A program made the position numbers and the translations under genes. A stretch of 64,000 nt of DNA from the NCBI RefSeq assembly GCF_003144325.1, contig NZ_PENS01000007.1, positions 124,001 to 188,000 of the forward strand, given 5' to 3'. This stretch comes from Proteus terrae (GTDB taxonomy: Bacteria > Pseudomonadota > Gammaproteobacteria > Enterobacterales > Enterobacteriaceae). This document shows, in pieces, positions 17,958-31,354 of this stretch. Position 1 is the first letter of the stretch; each line of letters begins with the position of its first letter. Under the pieces are notes generated by a model, which searched no databases, was not told the origin of the DNA, and saw only the letters and a program-made list of their open reading frames with translations.

Positions 17958-18102
17958 TAGGTTGATAACTTTTTTCATGTTGTCATCGAGGTGATAACCC
18001 ACTATTTTTAGTGGTGACTAAATCCCCTCATCACGTCAACCGTCGATAAGACTGGTCATTACTATAAAAAAAGCCAGTCCACTTTTTGTGGGCTGGCTTT
18101 TA
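17958..18102 (+). ncRNA. Candidate structured RNA between the regulator and deaD
   Basis: Three nested pairings are visible: GGTTGA (17960) with TCAACC (18036), GAGGTGAT (17988) with ATCCCCTC (18022, one mismatch), and a perfect CCACTA-TTTT-TAGTGG hairpin (17999-18014). A rho-independent terminator follows at 18066. It could be an independent small RNA or the 3' UTR of the regulator. No convincing promoter was seen. Confidence 0.35.
18066..18102. terminator. deaD terminator
   Basis: GCCAGTCCAC and GTGGGCTGGC form a ten-pair stem with one G-T pair. The minus strand ends in seven T, so it mainly serves deaD; the plus strand has four T and may also stop transcripts from the left. Confidence 0.88.
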
Positions 18103-18138
18103 TCAATTCAACTTGAAATCACATGAATCTCAAGTTCC

Positions 18139-19995
18139 TTATTGGTTATGAGAACTGCTACGACGACGAGGCGTACCTTCGTTACTACGACTACGGAAGT
18201 TACCGCGTTCGCCACCACGATCGTTATTACCACGACGTTGTGGTTGATCACCATTGTTAAAACGACGACCACCTTGTGGCTGACCATCACGACGGCTGTT
18301 ATTACGACGCTCACGGAAAGGCTGAGATTGAGCATCACCCACTAATTGCATATTCAGTGGTTTGTTCATAATACGTGTACGTGTGAAATGGCTTAATAAG
18401 TCTGTTGGCATCCCTTTTGGTAATTCGATGGTTGAGTGAGAACCATACAGTTTGATATTACCAATGTAACGGCTGCTGATATCGCCTTCGTTAGCAATCG
18501 CACCAACGATATGACGAACTTCAACACCATCATCACGACCCACTTCGATACGGTATAAATCCATTTCGCCAGCATCACGACGTTCACGACGAGGAGAACG
18601 CTCACGATCGTTATCACGACGACGATCATCACGATCGTTAAATTCACGACGAGGACGACGAACTGGATCTGGTGGCAGGATAAGCGCACGCTCACCTTGA
18701 GCCATTTTCAGTAATACCGCAGCCAGTGTTTCCATATCCAGCGCTTCTTCACCTTGTGGAGCTAATTTAGGTAACAGAGCACGGTACTGATCAAGGTTGC
18801 TAGTTTCTAATTGTTGCGCGATTTGCTGTGCAAATTTTTCCTGACGACGTTGGCTGATAAGTTCTGCATTTGGCAGTTCTACTTCAGGAATAGTCATCTT
18901 CATTGTACGTTCGATATTGCGCAGTAAACGACGCTCACGGTTATCAACGAATAAAATTGCACGGCCGGCACGACCCGCACGACCTGTACGACCAATACGG
19001 TGAACATAAGATTCTGAATCCATTGGGATATCATAGTTCACAACAAGGCTGATACGGTCAACGTCAAGACCACGAGCCGCAACGTCAGTTGCGATTAAAA
19101 TGTCTAAACGACCATTTTTCAGACGCTCTAATGTTTGCTCACGCAGTGATTGGTTCATATCACCATTTAACGCCGCACTGTTATAACCATTACGCTCTAA
19201 AGCTTCAGCAACTTCTAATGTTGCATTCTTAGTACGAACGAAAATAATCGCTGCATCAAAATCTTCAGCTTCTAAAAAACGAATTAATGCTTCATTTTTA
19301 CGTGCGCCGAATGTCATCCAATAGCTTTGACTAATGTCTGGACGTGTTGTTACGCTACTTTGAATGCGTACTTCTTTCGGATCATTCATGAAACGACGAG
19401 TAATACGACGAATAGCTTCTGGCATTGTTGCAGAGAACAGTGCTGTTTGGTGTTCTGCTGGGATCTTACTTAAAATGTTTTCAACATCTTCAATAAAGCC
19501 CATACGTAACATTTCATCAGCTTCATCTAATACTAAACCTTTCAGTTTAGATAAATCTAATGTGCCACGGTTTAAATGGTCTAATAAACGACCCGGTGTA
19601 CCCACAACAACTTGTGGTCCTTGACGTAACGCACGTAATTGAACGTCGTAACGCTGACCACCATACAGTGCAACAACATTTACTTTTGGTAAATGCTTAG
19701 AGAAATCTTCAATTGCTTCAGCAACCTGAACCGCAAGTTCACGAGTCGGTGCTAAAACTAAAATTTGTGGTGCTTTTAATGATTCATCAAGATTGTGCAA
19801 TAGTGGCAGGCTAAATGCGGCAGTTTTACCACTACCTGTCTGTGCCATACCTAAAACATCATTGCCGTTTAAAAGGAAAGGAATACATTGTTGCTGAATT
19901 GGAGAAGGCTTCTCGTAGCCTAAGTCATTCAGTGCAGTCAAAATAGGTGCTGATAAACCTAGATCAGCAAAAGTCATATCGGTTTCAGTAGTCAT
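18139..19995 (-). CDS. deaD: DEAD-box RNA helicase DeaD (CsdA)
   Basis: ATP-dependent RNA helicase of ribosome assembly and cold-shock mRNA turnover, 618 residues. Motifs: [26 protein letters not shown] and HRIGRTGR, then the DbpA-like RNA-binding domain ([21 protein letters not shown]) and a basic Arg/Asn/Gly tail. I chose ATG 19995, which has GAGG upstream and lies one base after the yrbN stop; ATG 20010 would overlap yrbN. As in E. coli it follows nlpI. Confidence 0.96.
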   Translation of the reverse strand: MTTETDMTFADLGLSAPILTALNDLGYEKPSPIQQQCIPFLLNGNDVLGMAQTGSGKTAAFSLPLLHNLDESLKAPQILVLAPTRELAVQVAEAIEDFSKHLPKVNVVALYGGQRYDVQLRALRQGPQVVVGTPGRLLDHLNRGTLDLSKLKGLVLDEADEMLRMGFIEDVENILSKIPAEHQTALFSATMPEAIRRITRRFMNDPKEVRIQSSVTTRPDISQSYWMTFGARKNEALIRFLEAEDFDAAIIFVRTKNATLEVAEALERNGYNSAALNGDMNQSLREQTLERLKNGRLDILIATDVAARGLDVDRISLVVNYDIPMDSESYVHRIGRTGRAGRAGRAILFVDNRERRLLRNIERTMKMTIPEVELPNAELISQRRQEKFAQQIAQQLETSNLDQYRALLPKLAPQGEEALDMETLAAVLLKMAQGERALILPPDPVRRPRREFNDRDDRRRDNDRERSPRRERRDAGEMDLYRIEVGRDDGVEVRHIVGAIANEGDISSRYIGNIKLYGSHSTIELPKGMPTDLLSHFTRTRIMNKPLNMQLVGDAQSQPFRERRNNSRRDGQPQGGRRFNNGDQPQRRGNNDRGGERGNFRSRSNEGTPRRRSSSHNQ

Positions 19996-19996
19996 G

Positions 19997-20065
19997 TCAC
20001 TGTGCCTCATTCATTATGGCAGCCAGTTGACATAACATACCGCATGGTTTGTCGGTCTTTATCAT
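19997..20065 (-). CDS. yrbN: Small leader peptide YrbN between nlpI and deaD
   Basis: A 22-codon frame, [20 protein letters not shown] then AQ, ending one base before the deaD ATG. E. coli has a 26-codon yrbN at the same place, and the LCxLAAI core matches my memory of it. The tight junction suggests that translation of yrbN helps deliver ribosomes to deaD. The inner Met at codon 10 is an alternative start. Confidence 0.65.
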   Translation of the reverse strand: MIKTDKPCGMLCQLAAIMNEAQ

Positions 20066-20166
20066 CTAAAATGTGAACTGGCTCAAATTATATTATTAAA
20101 CGAACAAACAAGCCCTCATCCTATGTAGATGATGGCTTTCAAACTGATCAGAGAAATGTTCGTCAG

Positions 20167-21054
20167 CTATTGCTGGTCCGATTCCGCTAGGTCTTCTTGT
20201 TGGCCTAACAGTGCTAATTCCAACAATGCGTAGCGGTGCTCAACAAAGTTATGTGCGTTGTTGGCAACCGTCAGCTTGAATAACGCTTCTGCGCTATCCA
20301 TGTCCCCCAGACTTAGGTAATACTTACCTAAATAGAAGTTAGTTTCACTAAGATGCTCAGCGAGCGAAGTGTTATCGGTTGAGGCTTCACGTAGTTTTGA
20401 CATTAATGCTTTTTCATTAATGTTACCTAAATAAAACTCAACTATATTCCATCCCCATTGCCCCGTTTTATCCGCCTGCTGGTATCGCTGTTTTAACTGT
20501 TGTTTAGCTAAATCAGTGTTTATCTCTTTTTCGACAAGATATAACCAAAGCGAACGAATGGGGTCATTTGGATCGACCTGATAAAACGCCTGCAGATCAT
20601 CCTGCGCCAATTTCAATCGGCCACCGTAGTATAAAGCGATACCACGATTAAAACGCGCATTATTGTAAGTTGGATCAAGCTCTAAAACAGAATCAAACGC
20701 TTCATAAGCAGCATCATAGTTCGCTGCTTGCGTAAAATAGATACCTAGAAAATTAAAAATTTCCAGCATATCTGGTCTTATTGAGAGCGCCATTGAAAAA
20801 TCATTGCGCGCTAAAGCTCGTAAACCGAGACTATCATACAGCACACCACGCTCATATAAAAGCTGTGCGTATTCATCTTCGGTTAATGAGCGACTCGCAA
20901 GAATTTGTTCTATACGAGCCAATATCACTTCTTGTTGTAAAGAAGGTTGTAATGGAGTGGCGAAAATCGCATTCTGACGCCATTCTGGACTAGTGCTGCA
21001 TCCGGAAATAAAGATGAAAACAGCAATAGAACAACCGCGCAGAAATGTTTTCAT
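20167..21054 (-). CDS. nlpI: Lipoprotein NlpI
   Basis: A 295-residue outer-membrane lipoprotein (E. coli 294) with lipobox ISGC, acylated Cys at residue 19, and several TPR repeats (e.g. [25 protein letters not shown] and [26 protein letters not shown]). NlpI is an adaptor for the Prc protease and peptidoglycan hydrolases such as MepS. It lies between pnp and deaD as in E. coli. Confidence 0.97.
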   Translation of the reverse strand: MKTFLRGCSIAVFIFISGCSTSPEWRQNAIFATPLQPSLQQEVILARIEQILASRSLTEDEYAQLLYERGVLYDSLGLRALARNDFSMALSIRPDMLEIFNFLGIYFTQAANYDAAYEAFDSVLELDPTYNNARFNRGIALYYGGRLKLAQDDLQAFYQVDPNDPIRSLWLYLVEKEINTDLAKQQLKQRYQQADKTGQWGWNIVEFYLGNINEKALMSKLREASTDNTSLAEHLSETNFYLGKYYLSLGDMDSAEALFKLTVANNAHNFVEHRYALLELALLGQQEDLAESDQQ

Positions 21055-21166
21055 TTCTCACTCCCAAAGTCAGACCTTTCAACAAAAAGCGTTCTGGACG
21101 TCCTACTTGTCAATCATAATAAGTCTCTACCGATACCTATGTCTAGATACCGGTAGTAGAATATCA

Positions 21167-23296
21167 TTAATTTGCAGAATCTTCAGAAGAAGTTTCTGTT
21201 GCTTCCTGCTGATTAGCTTGAGCTTCTTTCATGCTTAAGCGAATACGGCCTTGACGGTCAATTTCCAGTACTTTAACTGGAACTTCTTGACCCATTTCCA
21301 AGTAGTCACTCACTTTCTCAACGCGTTTGTCTGCGATTTGAGAAATATGAACCAGACCTTCTTTGCCGCCACCGATAGCAACGAATGCACCGAAATCTAC
21401 GATACGAGTTACTTTACCGTTGTAGATGCGACCCACTTCAACTTCAGCAGTGATCTCTTCGATACGAGCGATAGCTTGTTTTGCTTGGTCGCCACTTGTT
21501 GCAGCAATCTTCACTGTACCATCATCTTCGATTTCGATAGTTGTGCCTGTTTCTTCCGTTAATGCACGGATAACAGAGCCGCCTTTACCGATAACGTCTT
21601 TGATCTTGTCTGGATTAATTTTGATAGTATGAATGCGTGGTGCAAACTCAGAAATATCAGCACGAGGTTGGCTAATTGCATCTTCCATTACGCCTAAAAT
21701 GTGTAGACGTGCGCTTTTCGCTTGGTTTAATGCAACTTGCATAATTTCGCGAGTGATACCTTCGATCTTGATATCCATTTGTAATGCGCTGACACCGTTA
21801 CGGCTACCCGCAACTTTAAAGTCCATATCGCCTAAATGGTCTTCATCACCCAGAATGTCGGAAAGAACAACAAAGTTGTCGCCTTCTTTCACTAGACCCA
21901 TTGCAATACCTGCAACAGATTCTTTAATTGGTACACCTGCATCCATCAGTGCTAAAGAAGCACCACAAACAGACGCCATTGAAGATGAACCATTTGATTC
22001 AGTGATTTCAGAAACCACGCGAACAGTATATGGGAATTCTTCAATTGTTGGCATTACTGCTAACACACCACGTTTTGCTAAACGGCCATGACCGATTTCG
22101 CGACGTTTTGGTGAACCCATCATGCCTGTTTCACCAACAGAGTATGGAGGGAAGTTATAGTGCAGTAAGAAAGTATCTGTGTGCTCACCCATGATGTCAT
22201 CAATAGTTTGAGCATCACGTGCAGTACCTAATGTTGCAGTAACCAGTGCCTGAGTTTCACCACGAGTAAACAGTGCTGAACCGTGAGTACGTGGTAATAA
22301 ACCAGTGTGAATGTCTAATGCACGTACCATGTCTTTTTCACGACCATCGATACGTGGTTCACCCGCTAATACGCGAGCACGAACGATGTTTTTCTCAAGA
22401 CCTGAGAAGATTTCACTGATTTCAGCTTCATCTAAAGTTTCATCTTCAGCAACTAATGTCGCAATAACGTCATCACGAATAGCTTCGATTTGTTCATAAC
22501 GCTCTTGTTTTTCAGTGATACGGTAAGCATCACCAATGCGAGCTTGTGCTAATTGTGCAATACGGTCGTGTAAAGTTTGGTTGATAGCTTCTGGCGCCCA
22601 ATCCCATTTCTCTTTACCCACTTCTGCCACTAATGCATTGATGTTTTCGATCACAACTTGTTGTTGATCATGACCAAATACGACTGCACCTAGCATTTCT
22701 TCTTCTGATAATAAATCAGCTTCTGATTCTACCATTAGTACCGCACCTGCAGTACCTGCAACCACTAAATCTAATTTACTAACTTTCAGCTCATCAACTG
22801 TTGGGTTTAGAACATATTGTCCATCGATAAAACCAACACGAGCACCACCGATAGGGCCATTGAATGGAACACCTGACAGCGCTAATGCTGCAGAAGCACC
22901 AATCATCGCAACGATATCTGGGTTAACTTGTGGGTTAACAGAAACAACGGTAGCAACGATTTGAATTTCGTTTAAGAAACCTTCAGGGAATAATGGGCGT
23001 AAAGGGCGGTCAATTAAACGTGCAATTAACGTTTCGCCTTCACCAGGACGACCTTCACGACGGAAGAAGCTACCTGGAATACGACCAGCAGCGTATGAAC
23101 GCTCTTGGTAGTTAACAGTTAATGGGAAGAAATCTTGTCCAGCTTTAACTTTTTTCTTTGCAACAACAGTAACAAAAACAGCGGTGCCGTCCATGTCAAC
23201 CATAACAGCAGCTGTTGCTTGACGAGCCATCATGCCGGTTTCTAATGAAACAGTATGTTGACCGTATTGAAATTTACGAACTGTAGGATTCAACAA
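21167..23296 (-). CDS. pnp: Polyribonucleotide nucleotidyltransferase (PNPase)
   Basis: 3'-5' phosphorolytic exoribonuclease of the RNA degradosome, 709 residues (E. coli 711). Two RNase PH domains (residues ~1-220 and ~310-540), a KH domain ([19 protein letters not shown], ~560) and a C-terminal S1 domain ([18 protein letters not shown], ~622). The leader at 23297-23430 folds into the stem that RNase III and PNPase use for autocontrol in E. coli. Downstream of rpsO. Confidence 0.98.
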   Translation of the reverse strand: MLNPTVRKFQYGQHTVSLETGMMARQATAAVMVDMDGTAVFVTVVAKKKVKAGQDFFPLTVNYQERSYAAGRIPGSFFRREGRPGEGETLIARLIDRPLRPLFPEGFLNEIQIVATVVSVNPQVNPDIVAMIGASAALALSGVPFNGPIGGARVGFIDGQYVLNPTVDELKVSKLDLVVAGTAGAVLMVESEADLLSEEEMLGAVVFGHDQQQVVIENINALVAEVGKEKWDWAPEAINQTLHDRIAQLAQARIGDAYRITEKQERYEQIEAIRDDVIATLVAEDETLDEAEISEIFSGLEKNIVRARVLAGEPRIDGREKDMVRALDIHTGLLPRTHGSALFTRGETQALVTATLGTARDAQTIDDIMGEHTDTFLLHYNFPPYSVGETGMMGSPKRREIGHGRLAKRGVLAVMPTIEEFPYTVRVVSEITESNGSSSMASVCGASLALMDAGVPIKESVAGIAMGLVKEGDNFVVLSDILGDEDHLGDMDFKVAGSRNGVSALQMDIKIEGITREIMQVALNQAKSARLHILGVMEDAISQPRADISEFAPRIHTIKINPDKIKDVIGKGGSVIRALTEETGTTIEIEDDGTVKIAATSGDQAKQAIARIEEITAEVEVGRIYNGKVTRIVDFGAFVAIGGGKEGLVHISQIADKRVEKVSDYLEMGQEVPVKVLEIDRQGRIRLSMKEAQANQQEATETSSEDSAN

Positions 23297-23368
23297 AATA
23301 ATATCCTTTATCTTATTGTCGCCAGATGTTTAGCGACGATGAATGATCTTTTCTCCGCTACGTCCCCT

Positions 23369-23421
23369 CGCGACTAATGAAAATATTAACCATTTAGCGA
23401 TAAATACTTTCATTAGCCGCG
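23369..23421 (-). promoter_or_regulatory. pnp leader stem-loop, probable RNase III target
   Basis: CGCG-A-CTAATGAAA pairs with TTTCATTAG-C-CGCG, giving a 9-pair inner and 4-pair outer stem around a loop of 25 bases, in the 5' untranslated part of pnp. Position and form match the E. coli pnp leader that is cut by RNase III and then repressed by PNPase. Confidence 0.7.
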
Positions 23422-23504
23422 CGAATTGTCGTAACTAGAGAGACTAAATAACAATCACCACATTAAAACATAACGACTAATATTAAAAATAGCACTTTCT
23501 AGTA

Positions 23505-23528
23505 GAAAAGGGGCCAACAGGCCCCTTT
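23505..23528 (-). terminator. rpsO terminator
   Basis: AGGGGCC and GGCCCCT form a 7-pair GC-rich stem with a 4-base loop, followed on the minus strand by TTTTC. It ends rpsO mRNA ahead of the pnp leader. Confidence 0.85.
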
Positions 23529-23546
23529 CCAATGAAACTCGCTTGA

Positions 23547-23816
23547 TTAGCGACGCAGACCTAAGCGTTCAATCAGTGCAGAGTAACGAGCAACATCTTT
23601 ACGCTTCAGGTAGTCCAGCAGATTACGACGGCTGGAAACTTTACGTAGCAGACCACGACGGCTGTGGTGATCTTTTTTGTGCTCTGAAAAGTGACCTTGC
23701 AGGTGGTTGATTTCTGCAGTCAGCAGTGCAATCTGAACTTCGCTTGAGCCAGTATCGTTAGCGTCACGACCAAATTCAGCAACGATTTGTGCTTTCGCTT
23801 CAGTACTTAGAGACAT
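23547..23816 (-). CDS. rpsO: 30S ribosomal protein S15
   Basis: An 89-residue primary 16S rRNA-binding protein, identical in length to E. coli S15. The signature ...[33 protein letters not shown] is present. The start at 23816 is set by TTGGAG upstream and the MSLSTEAK N-terminus; a longer frame adds four residues. It lies between truB and pnp. Confidence 0.98.
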   Translation of the reverse strand: MSLSTEAKAQIVAEFGRDANDTGSSEVQIALLTAEINHLQGHFSEHKKDHHSRRGLLRKVSSRRNLLDYLKRKDVARYSALIERLGLRR

Positions 23817-23939
23817 AATAAACTCCAAATTAAGTAAAATTTTCAGATAGCCAATCTCTAATTCAGCTATCCAACTCAGCCACCTAAACAGATAGCCGCA
23901 TTATTCTACGCTTCAAACACTTTTAGCGCAAGATTGCTA

Positions 23940-24893
23940 TTAAGTGTTATCTTGTACGCTATAGTCTACAACGACTCTTTTCGGAGCAACTAGGCCATCT
24001 TTAATGATAGCAAGGCCGATGAATTTTTTTTCATCGCCTTCAGTTACTCTCACCCATTCGCCTTCATTGATGTCATGATTAACCCGAACAGGCTGCCCCA
24101 GCTTGAGATAACCCGCAATAATCGTGGTTAAATTCACAACCGGAAAATGTGCAACAGCGGTATCCATAGGCAATAACAGTGCATCAAGTGCCAAGAAAGG
24201 ATCTTCTTGTGCAGTTTGTGCATCCTCTATCATTGCTCTTAATTGCTCTAACGTTACCATTCGCTCTTTAGGATAATCAGCGACTTCTAATCGACGTAAG
24301 AAAATAACGTGAGCACCACATTGTAATTTCTCACCAAGATCATCAATAATTGTTCGAATGTAAGTACCTTTAGAACAATGAATTTCCAGCTCTAACTCAT
24401 CACCTTCCCAGCGAATAAACTGGAGTTCATGAACGGTGATGGGTCTTGCTTCACGCTCTACTTCAATACCTTGTCGGGCATATTCGTAAAGCGGTTTACC
24501 TTGATGTTTTAAAGCGGAGTACATTGAAGGGACTTGCAATGTTTCACCGCTAAAGCTATCCAAGACATCATCTAAAGCTTGCTGTGTAAATTGTACTGGG
24601 CGCTCTTGAATAACCTCGCCATGTGCATCAGAGGTATCTGTTCGTTGCCCTAAACGTGCAATAACGCGATAACGCTTATCTGAATCCAATAGAAACTGTG
24701 AAAATTTCGTTGCTTCACCTAAACAAATAGGGAGCATACCTGTTGCTAAAGGATCCAATGCCCCTGTATGCCCTGCCTTGCTGGCATTAAACATACGGCG
24801 GACTTTTTGGAGTGCATCGTTAGAGGAAATATCCTGGGGTTTATCGAGTAGCAATACGCCGTTAATCTCACGCCCCTTACGACGACGCCCCAT
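23940..24893 (-). CDS. truB: tRNA pseudouridine-55 synthase TruB
   Basis: Makes the T-loop pseudouridine at position 55 of tRNAs. The 317 residues (E. coli 314) include the catalytic Asp47 in [12 protein letters not shown], the [16 protein letters not shown] block and a C-terminal PUA domain. Its ATG shares one base with the rbfA stop (TAATG), so translation is coupled to rbfA. Confidence 0.97.
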   Translation of the reverse strand: MGRRRKGREINGVLLLDKPQDISSNDALQKVRRMFNASKAGHTGALDPLATGMLPICLGEATKFSQFLLDSDKRYRVIARLGQRTDTSDAHGEVIQERPVQFTQQALDDVLDSFSGETLQVPSMYSALKHQGKPLYEYARQGIEVEREARPITVHELQFIRWEGDELELEIHCSKGTYIRTIIDDLGEKLQCGAHVIFLRRLEVADYPKERMVTLEQLRAMIEDAQTAQEDPFLALDALLLPMDTAVAHFPVVNLTTIIAGYLKLGQPVRVNHDINEGEWVRVTEGDEKKFIGLAIIKDGLVAPKRVVVDYSVQDNT

Positions 24894-25294
24894 TATTTGT
24901 CCTCTTTATGGCGACGCTCTTCATCGCTTTTAACGACGTTAGAAACTAAGTTAGACATACGCATACCTTCAACTAATGAGTTGTCATAAGCAAATGTCAA
25001 TTCAGGCACAATACGTAAACGCATCGCTTTACCTAATAAAGAACGAATAAAACCAGCGGCTTCATTAAGTGCAGTTAAACCCTCTGCAACCATCTCTTCT
25101 TCGCTTTTTTCACCACCAGATAAGTTTAAAAAGGTGACAAATACTTTGGCATAAGCCAAATCACGAGAAATCTCAACGCCAGATACCGTTGCCATTCCAA
25201 TACGGGGATCTTTGACTTCGCGTTGTAAAATGATGGCGATTTCTTTTTGCATTTCCTGAGAAACACGCTGACTGCGGCTAAAATCTCTTGCCAT
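24893..25294 (-). CDS. rbfA: 30S ribosome-binding factor RbfA
   Basis: A 133-residue KH-like factor needed for 30S maturation and cold growth. The start at 25294 has AGGGAGA upstream and gives the usual [17 protein letters not shown]-terminus; an earlier in-frame ATG at 25312 is less likely. The core [34 protein letters not shown] is typical. Between infB and truB. Confidence 0.96.
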   Translation of the reverse strand: MARDFSRSQRVSQEMQKEIAIILQREVKDPRIGMATVSGVEISRDLAYAKVFVTFLNLSGGEKSEEEMVAEGLTALNEAAGFIRSLLGKAMRLRIVPELTFAYDNSLVEGMRMSNLVSNVVKSDEERRHKEDK

Positions 25295-25596
25295 TTTAAT
25301 TCTCCCTGACAATAGGGTATCGCCCTGATTGTCATTGTTAATTCAAATCTAAAATCAATGATATCTAAAGAGTATACATGAAGTGGTATTTAACAACCGC
25401 TTTCTCTGATTTCTTTCTTTAGAAATAAAATGTTTCTTTGATGCTATTTTACCCTGTTATTTCACTTTCATAAATTACTGAAAGGCAATCTATTTCGGTT
25501 ATGTTGAAAAATGGAGAGGAAATAAAAGGGGAATACAGCAAAGAAAGGAATAAGAAGGGAGCCCTTGAGCTCCCTTTTAAAACAAGACGGACTAAA
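25295..25596. other. infB-rbfA intergenic region
   Basis: A 302-base AT-rich gap. It holds the hairpin terminator at 25556-25579. Nothing else convincing was seen; a promoter for rbfA on the minus strand is possible. Confidence 0.5.
25556..25579 (-). terminator. Hairpin between infB and rbfA
   Basis: AAGGGAGC and GCTCCCTT form a perfect 8-pair stem directly after the infB stop. On the minus strand it is followed by CTTATT, a weak U tract, so it probably only reduces or processes readthrough to rbfA. Confidence 0.6.
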
Positions 25597-28353
25597 TTAA
25601 TCAATAGAACGTTTGATTTCGATAACTTGGAAGACTTCAATCATGTCGCCAACACGGACATCGTTGTAGTTTTTCACACCGATACCACATTCCATGCCGT
25701 TACGCACTTCGTTGACGTCATCTTTAAAGCGGCGCAATGACTCAAGTTCGCCTTCATAGATAACCACGTTATCACGCAGAACACGAATTGGGTTATTACG
25801 CTTGATGTTACCTTCAACCACCATACAGCCCGCAATTGCGCCGAATTTAGGTGATTTAAACACATCACGGACTTCTGCAAGACCCATGATTTCTTGTTTA
25901 TATTCAGGTGCCAACATACCGCTCATTGCCAGTTTGATTTCATCAATCAGGCTATAGATAACGGAGTAGTAACGTAAATCAACGCTTTCTTGTTCAATGA
26001 TACGACGAGCAGATGCATCAGCACGAACGTTGAAACCAAGAATGATTGCGTTAGAAGCCGCGGCTAATGTTGCGTCAGTTTCGGTGATACCACCTACACC
26101 TGAGCCGATGATTTTCAGTTTAACTTCATTAGTAGACAGTTTAACTAATGCATCAGTAATCGCTTCACAAGTACCTTGAACGTCTGTTTTCAGAACGATG
26201 TTCAGTTCAGAAGTTTTACCTTCTTCCATGTTAGCAAACATGTTTTCCAGTTTAGACTTCTGCTGACGAGCCAGTTTAACATCGCGGAATTTACCTTGAC
26301 GGTATAATGCAACTTCACGCGCTTTCTTCTCATCACGAACAACTGTTGCTTCATCACCTGCAGAAGGAACGTTAGACAGACCTAAAATCTCAACAGGCAT
26401 TGATGGACCAGCAGATTGAACGTCTTGGCCTAATTCATTACGCATTGCACGAATACGACCGTATTCGAAACCACACAGAACGATGTCACCTTTATTCAGT
26501 GTACCTTCACGGACAAGAATAGTTGCAACTGGACCACGACCTTTATCCAGGTAAGATTCGATAACAACACCGCTTGCCATACCTTCTTTAACTGCTTTCA
26601 GTTCAAGAACTTCAGCTTGTAAAAGAATAGCATCTAGCAGTTCATCAATACCTAAACCTTGTTTTGCAGATACATGCATAAACTGAGTTTCACCGCCCCA
26701 CTCTTCTGGCAGGATGCCATATTGAGACAGTTCAGTTTTAACGCGATCTGGATCAGCTTCGTGTTTATCAATTTTATTCACAGCAACAACAACAGGTACG
26801 TTTGCTGCTTTTGCGTGTTGGATTGCTTCGATAGTTTGTGGCATTACACCATCATCTGCCGCAACAACCAGAACAACGATATCCGTTACCTGAGCACCAC
26901 GAGCACGCATTGAAGTAAACGCGGCGTGACCTGGAGTATCCAGGAAGGTGATTTCACCTTTGTCAGTTTTAACGTGGTAAGCACCGATATGCTGGGTGAT
27001 ACCACCCGCTTCGCCTGATGCTACTTTCGTTGAACGAATGTAGTCCAGTAATGATGTTTTACCGTGGTCAACATGACCCATGATAGTTACAACTGGTGCA
27101 CGAGATACTGCACTTTCTTCGCCAGTATCACGATCGCTCATGACTTGTTCTTCTAACTCGTTTTCACGACGTAAGATAACTTTGTGACCCATTTCTTCAG
27201 CAACAAGCTGTGCAGTTTCTTGGTCTAAAACCTGATTAATGGTCGCCATAGCACCCATTTTCATCATAGTTTTGATAACTTCAGACCCTTTTACTGCCAT
27301 TTTGTTAGCAAGTTCAGCAACAGAAATAGTCTCCCCGATAATAACATCACGGTTTACAACAGCAGCTGGCTTATTGAAGCCTTGCTGTAATGAGCTACCT
27401 TTACGTTTACCTTTCTTGTTAGTACGACCAGCAGCACGTGCTTCTTCACGATCTGCTTTTTCAGAATGGCGGTTATTTTTCTTAGGACGAGGAGCCTTAG
27501 CGTTGCGACCACGACCGCGGCCACCTTCAACTTCAGCATCACTTTCATCTTCTGCATCACGAGCATAACGTGATGTGGTTACATGATAGTCTGAGCCTTC
27601 AGTTTCTGGCGCTTTAGGTTCAGCAGTCCATTTTTCAGCATTCTCTTCAGCTAAGCGACGTGCTTTTTCTGCTGCAACTTTTGCTTCCTCTTCCGCTTTA
27701 CGGCGCTGTGCTTCTTCCGTTTTACGTTTCAGTTCAGCCTGTTCAGCATTGCGACGTGCTTTTTCCTGATCTGCTGCTTTATCAGCTTTTGGTTTATCGT
27801 TTTGTTTCACTTTATCTTTTTCCGCTGCTTCGCGCTTAGCTAATTCCGCTGCTTCACGTTTTGCTTCTTCAGCTTCACGTTTCACTTTTTCTTCGGCGTC
27901 TTTCTTTGCCTTTTCAGCTTCACGTTTTGCTTTTTCTTCAGCTTCGCGCTGTGCTTTCTCTTGTGCTTCGCGCTGGGCTTTTTCTTCGGCTTCGCGATGC
28001 GCCTTTTCTTCCGCTTCACGCTGAGCTTGCTCATCCGCTTGCGCTTTTTCAACGGCGTCACGGTTCACATAAGTGCGTTTTTTGCGGACTTCGATGGCTA
28101 CTGATTTACTTTTGCCACCTGTACCAGGAACACTTAACGTACTACGCACTTTGCGTTGTAACGTTAATTTTTCTGGTTGGCTGGTTGATACGTCTTTATC
28201 ACGATTCAACCAAGCCAGTAAGGTTTCTTTCTCTTTTTGGGAGACAGAATCAGAGACGGTCTTCTTAATACCGGCATCAGCAAACTGCTGTACCAAACGT
28301 TCAACCGGGGTCTGAATCTCTTCTGCCAGTGATTTTACTGTTTCATCTGTCAT
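25597..28353 (-). CDS. infB: Translation initiation factor IF-2
   Basis: A 918-residue GTPase that brings fMet-tRNA to the 30S subunit. The N-terminal IF2_N domain (1-50) is followed by a long charged repeat region (~102-180), a second IF2_N (~340-390), then the GTPase with P-loop [17 protein letters not shown] and NKIDK, and domains that bind fMet-tRNA. E. coli IF-2 (890) is also made from inner starts; whether that holds here is not shown. Operon: rimP-nusA-infB-rbfA-truB. Confidence 0.98.
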   Translation of the reverse strand: MTDETVKSLAEEIQTPVERLVQQFADAGIKKTVSDSVSQKEKETLLAWLNRDKDVSTSQPEKLTLQRKVRSTLSVPGTGGKSKSVAIEVRKKRTYVNRDAVEKAQADEQAQREAEEKAHREAEEKAQREAQEKAQREAEEKAKREAEKAKKDAEEKVKREAEEAKREAAELAKREAAEKDKVKQNDKPKADKAADQEKARRNAEQAELKRKTEEAQRRKAEEEAKVAAEKARRLAEENAEKWTAEPKAPETEGSDYHVTTSRYARDAEDESDAEVEGGRGRGRNAKAPRPKKNNRHSEKADREEARAAGRTNKKGKRKGSSLQQGFNKPAAVVNRDVIIGETISVAELANKMAVKGSEVIKTMMKMGAMATINQVLDQETAQLVAEEMGHKVILRRENELEEQVMSDRDTGEESAVSRAPVVTIMGHVDHGKTSLLDYIRSTKVASGEAGGITQHIGAYHVKTDKGEITFLDTPGHAAFTSMRARGAQVTDIVVLVVAADDGVMPQTIEAIQHAKAANVPVVVAVNKIDKHEADPDRVKTELSQYGILPEEWGGETQFMHVSAKQGLGIDELLDAILLQAEVLELKAVKEGMASGVVIESYLDKGRGPVATILVREGTLNKGDIVLCGFEYGRIRAMRNELGQDVQSAGPSMPVEILGLSNVPSAGDEATVVRDEKKAREVALYRQGKFRDVKLARQQKSKLENMFANMEEGKTSELNIVLKTDVQGTCEAITDALVKLSTNEVKLKIIGSGVGGITETDATLAAASNAIILGFNVRADASARRIIEQESVDLRYYSVIYSLIDEIKLAMSGMLAPEYKQEIMGLAEVRDVFKSPKFGAIAGCMVVEGNIKRNNPIRVLRDNVVIYEGELESLRRFKDDVNEVRNGMECGIGVKNYNDVRVGDMIEVFQVIEIKRSID
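27815..28050 (-). repeat. Charged heptad/octad repeat coding region in infB
   Basis: Codes for about ten copies of an EEKAxREA-like unit (residues ~102-180 of IF-2), predicted to form a single long helix. The DNA copies are alike, so length changes by slippage between strains are likely. Confidence 0.8.
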
Positions 28354-28375
28354 TCTGTTCCTTCCTGCTCAGTTG

Positions 28376-30441
<2,066 letters not shown>

Positions 30442-30559
30442 TGCAACTGGACCCTGTAACTTGCCATTCGAAAATAACCTCTTCTTACGGCACATTCCAC
30501 TCAGGATCATAATCGGTTTAACAAGATGATTAATGAGAAAAGTGCTGTATTGTTAGAAG

Positions 30560-30636
<77 letters not shown>

Positions 30637-30696
30637 TTCGAAAAACGTGGCAAATTTTACGCTGATAACAAGCAAAACGCAAGCTATCTGGAATAA

Positions 30697-30786
30697 TGGT
30701 GCCGAGAACGGGACTTGAACCCGTACGCCCGTTTTATAGGCACTACCACCTCAAGGTAGCGTGTATACCAATTTCACCACCTCGGC
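30697..30786 (-). tRNA. leuU: tRNA-Leu (GAG)
   Basis: A 90-base class II tRNA with encoded CCA. Acceptor stem GCCGAGG pairs with TCTCGGC; the anticodon loop is CTTGAGG (anticodon GAG), and a long variable arm follows (GCCTATAAAACGGGC). It follows secG, as leuU does in E. coli. Confidence 0.96.
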
Positions 30787-30844
30787 ACTTAATGAGACTG
30801 TTATTGCGTAAAAATTAACAATCTCATTTAAATCTTTACTTAGT

Positions 30845-31189
30845 TTACTGCGGAATATCTGTATTTGCTGGCGCTACAGGCGCTGCTAATTGCTCAGCTT
30901 TTTTAGCTTCTTCTGCAGTCTGCTCGATAGACATCCATTTGCTGTCTTCACGTACAGTTTTATTGGCACTTAGATTACCTAAAATAAGGGCAAGTACAAT
31001 AAAAGCTGTCGCTAAAACAGCGGTCATACGGGTCATAAAGTTAGCTGAACCGCTTGAACCAAATACTGTACCGGAAGCACCTGCACCAAAAGAAGCGCCC
31101 ATATCAGCACCTTTACCCTGCTGTAACAGGATCAGACCAACTAGCCCTGTTGCTACAATGATAAGAATAACAATGAGTGCCGTATACAT
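30845..31189 (-). CDS. secG: Preprotein translocase subunit SecG
   Basis: A 114-residue SecYEG subunit with two transmembrane helices (residues ~2-24 and ~53-74) joined by a Gly-rich loop (QQGKGADMGASFGAGASGTVFG), and a polar C-tail. The start at 31189 has AAAGGTAA upstream; an earlier in-frame ATG at 31246 would place 19 charged residues before the first helix and is rejected. Between glmM and tRNA-Leu. Confidence 0.96.
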   Translation of the reverse strand: MYTALIVILIIVATGLVGLILLQQGKGADMGASFGAGASGTVFGSSGSANFMTRMTAVLATAFIVLALILGNLSANKTVREDSKWMSIEQTAEEAKKAEQLAAPVAPANTDIPQ

Positions 31190-31354
31190 TTGCGTTACCT
31201 TTTCTATGGAACTTATCGTCTTAACGATAACCTTCGATTGCTTCACCCGCTTTAGTTCAAGACCTTACTAAGCGGGTGTGAATACTAACCAAAGCTGAAC
31301 TGACAAGCAAGGTTATTTTTCTACAAAGTGATTGATTGAAGAAAAAATCATCAA

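Noticed and set aside
18108-18345. Overlapping frames on both strands at the deaD 3' end
   Set aside because: They are shadows of the Arg/Gly/Asn-rich tail of DeaD, and show only low-complexity Val/Thr composition.
25501-25740. 79-codon plus-strand frame across the infB 3' end
   Set aside because: Most of it is antisense to infB and the rest overlaps the terminator; no ribosome-binding site or family similarity was seen.
27815-28050. CRISPR-like repeated array
   Set aside because: The repeats are in frame, without spacers, and code for the charged helix of IF-2.
27861-28268. 135-codon Leu-rich frame on the plus strand opposite infB
   Set aside because: It is the antisense of the Glu/Lys/Ala repeat region of IF-2; the repetitive coding sequence keeps the frame open by chance.
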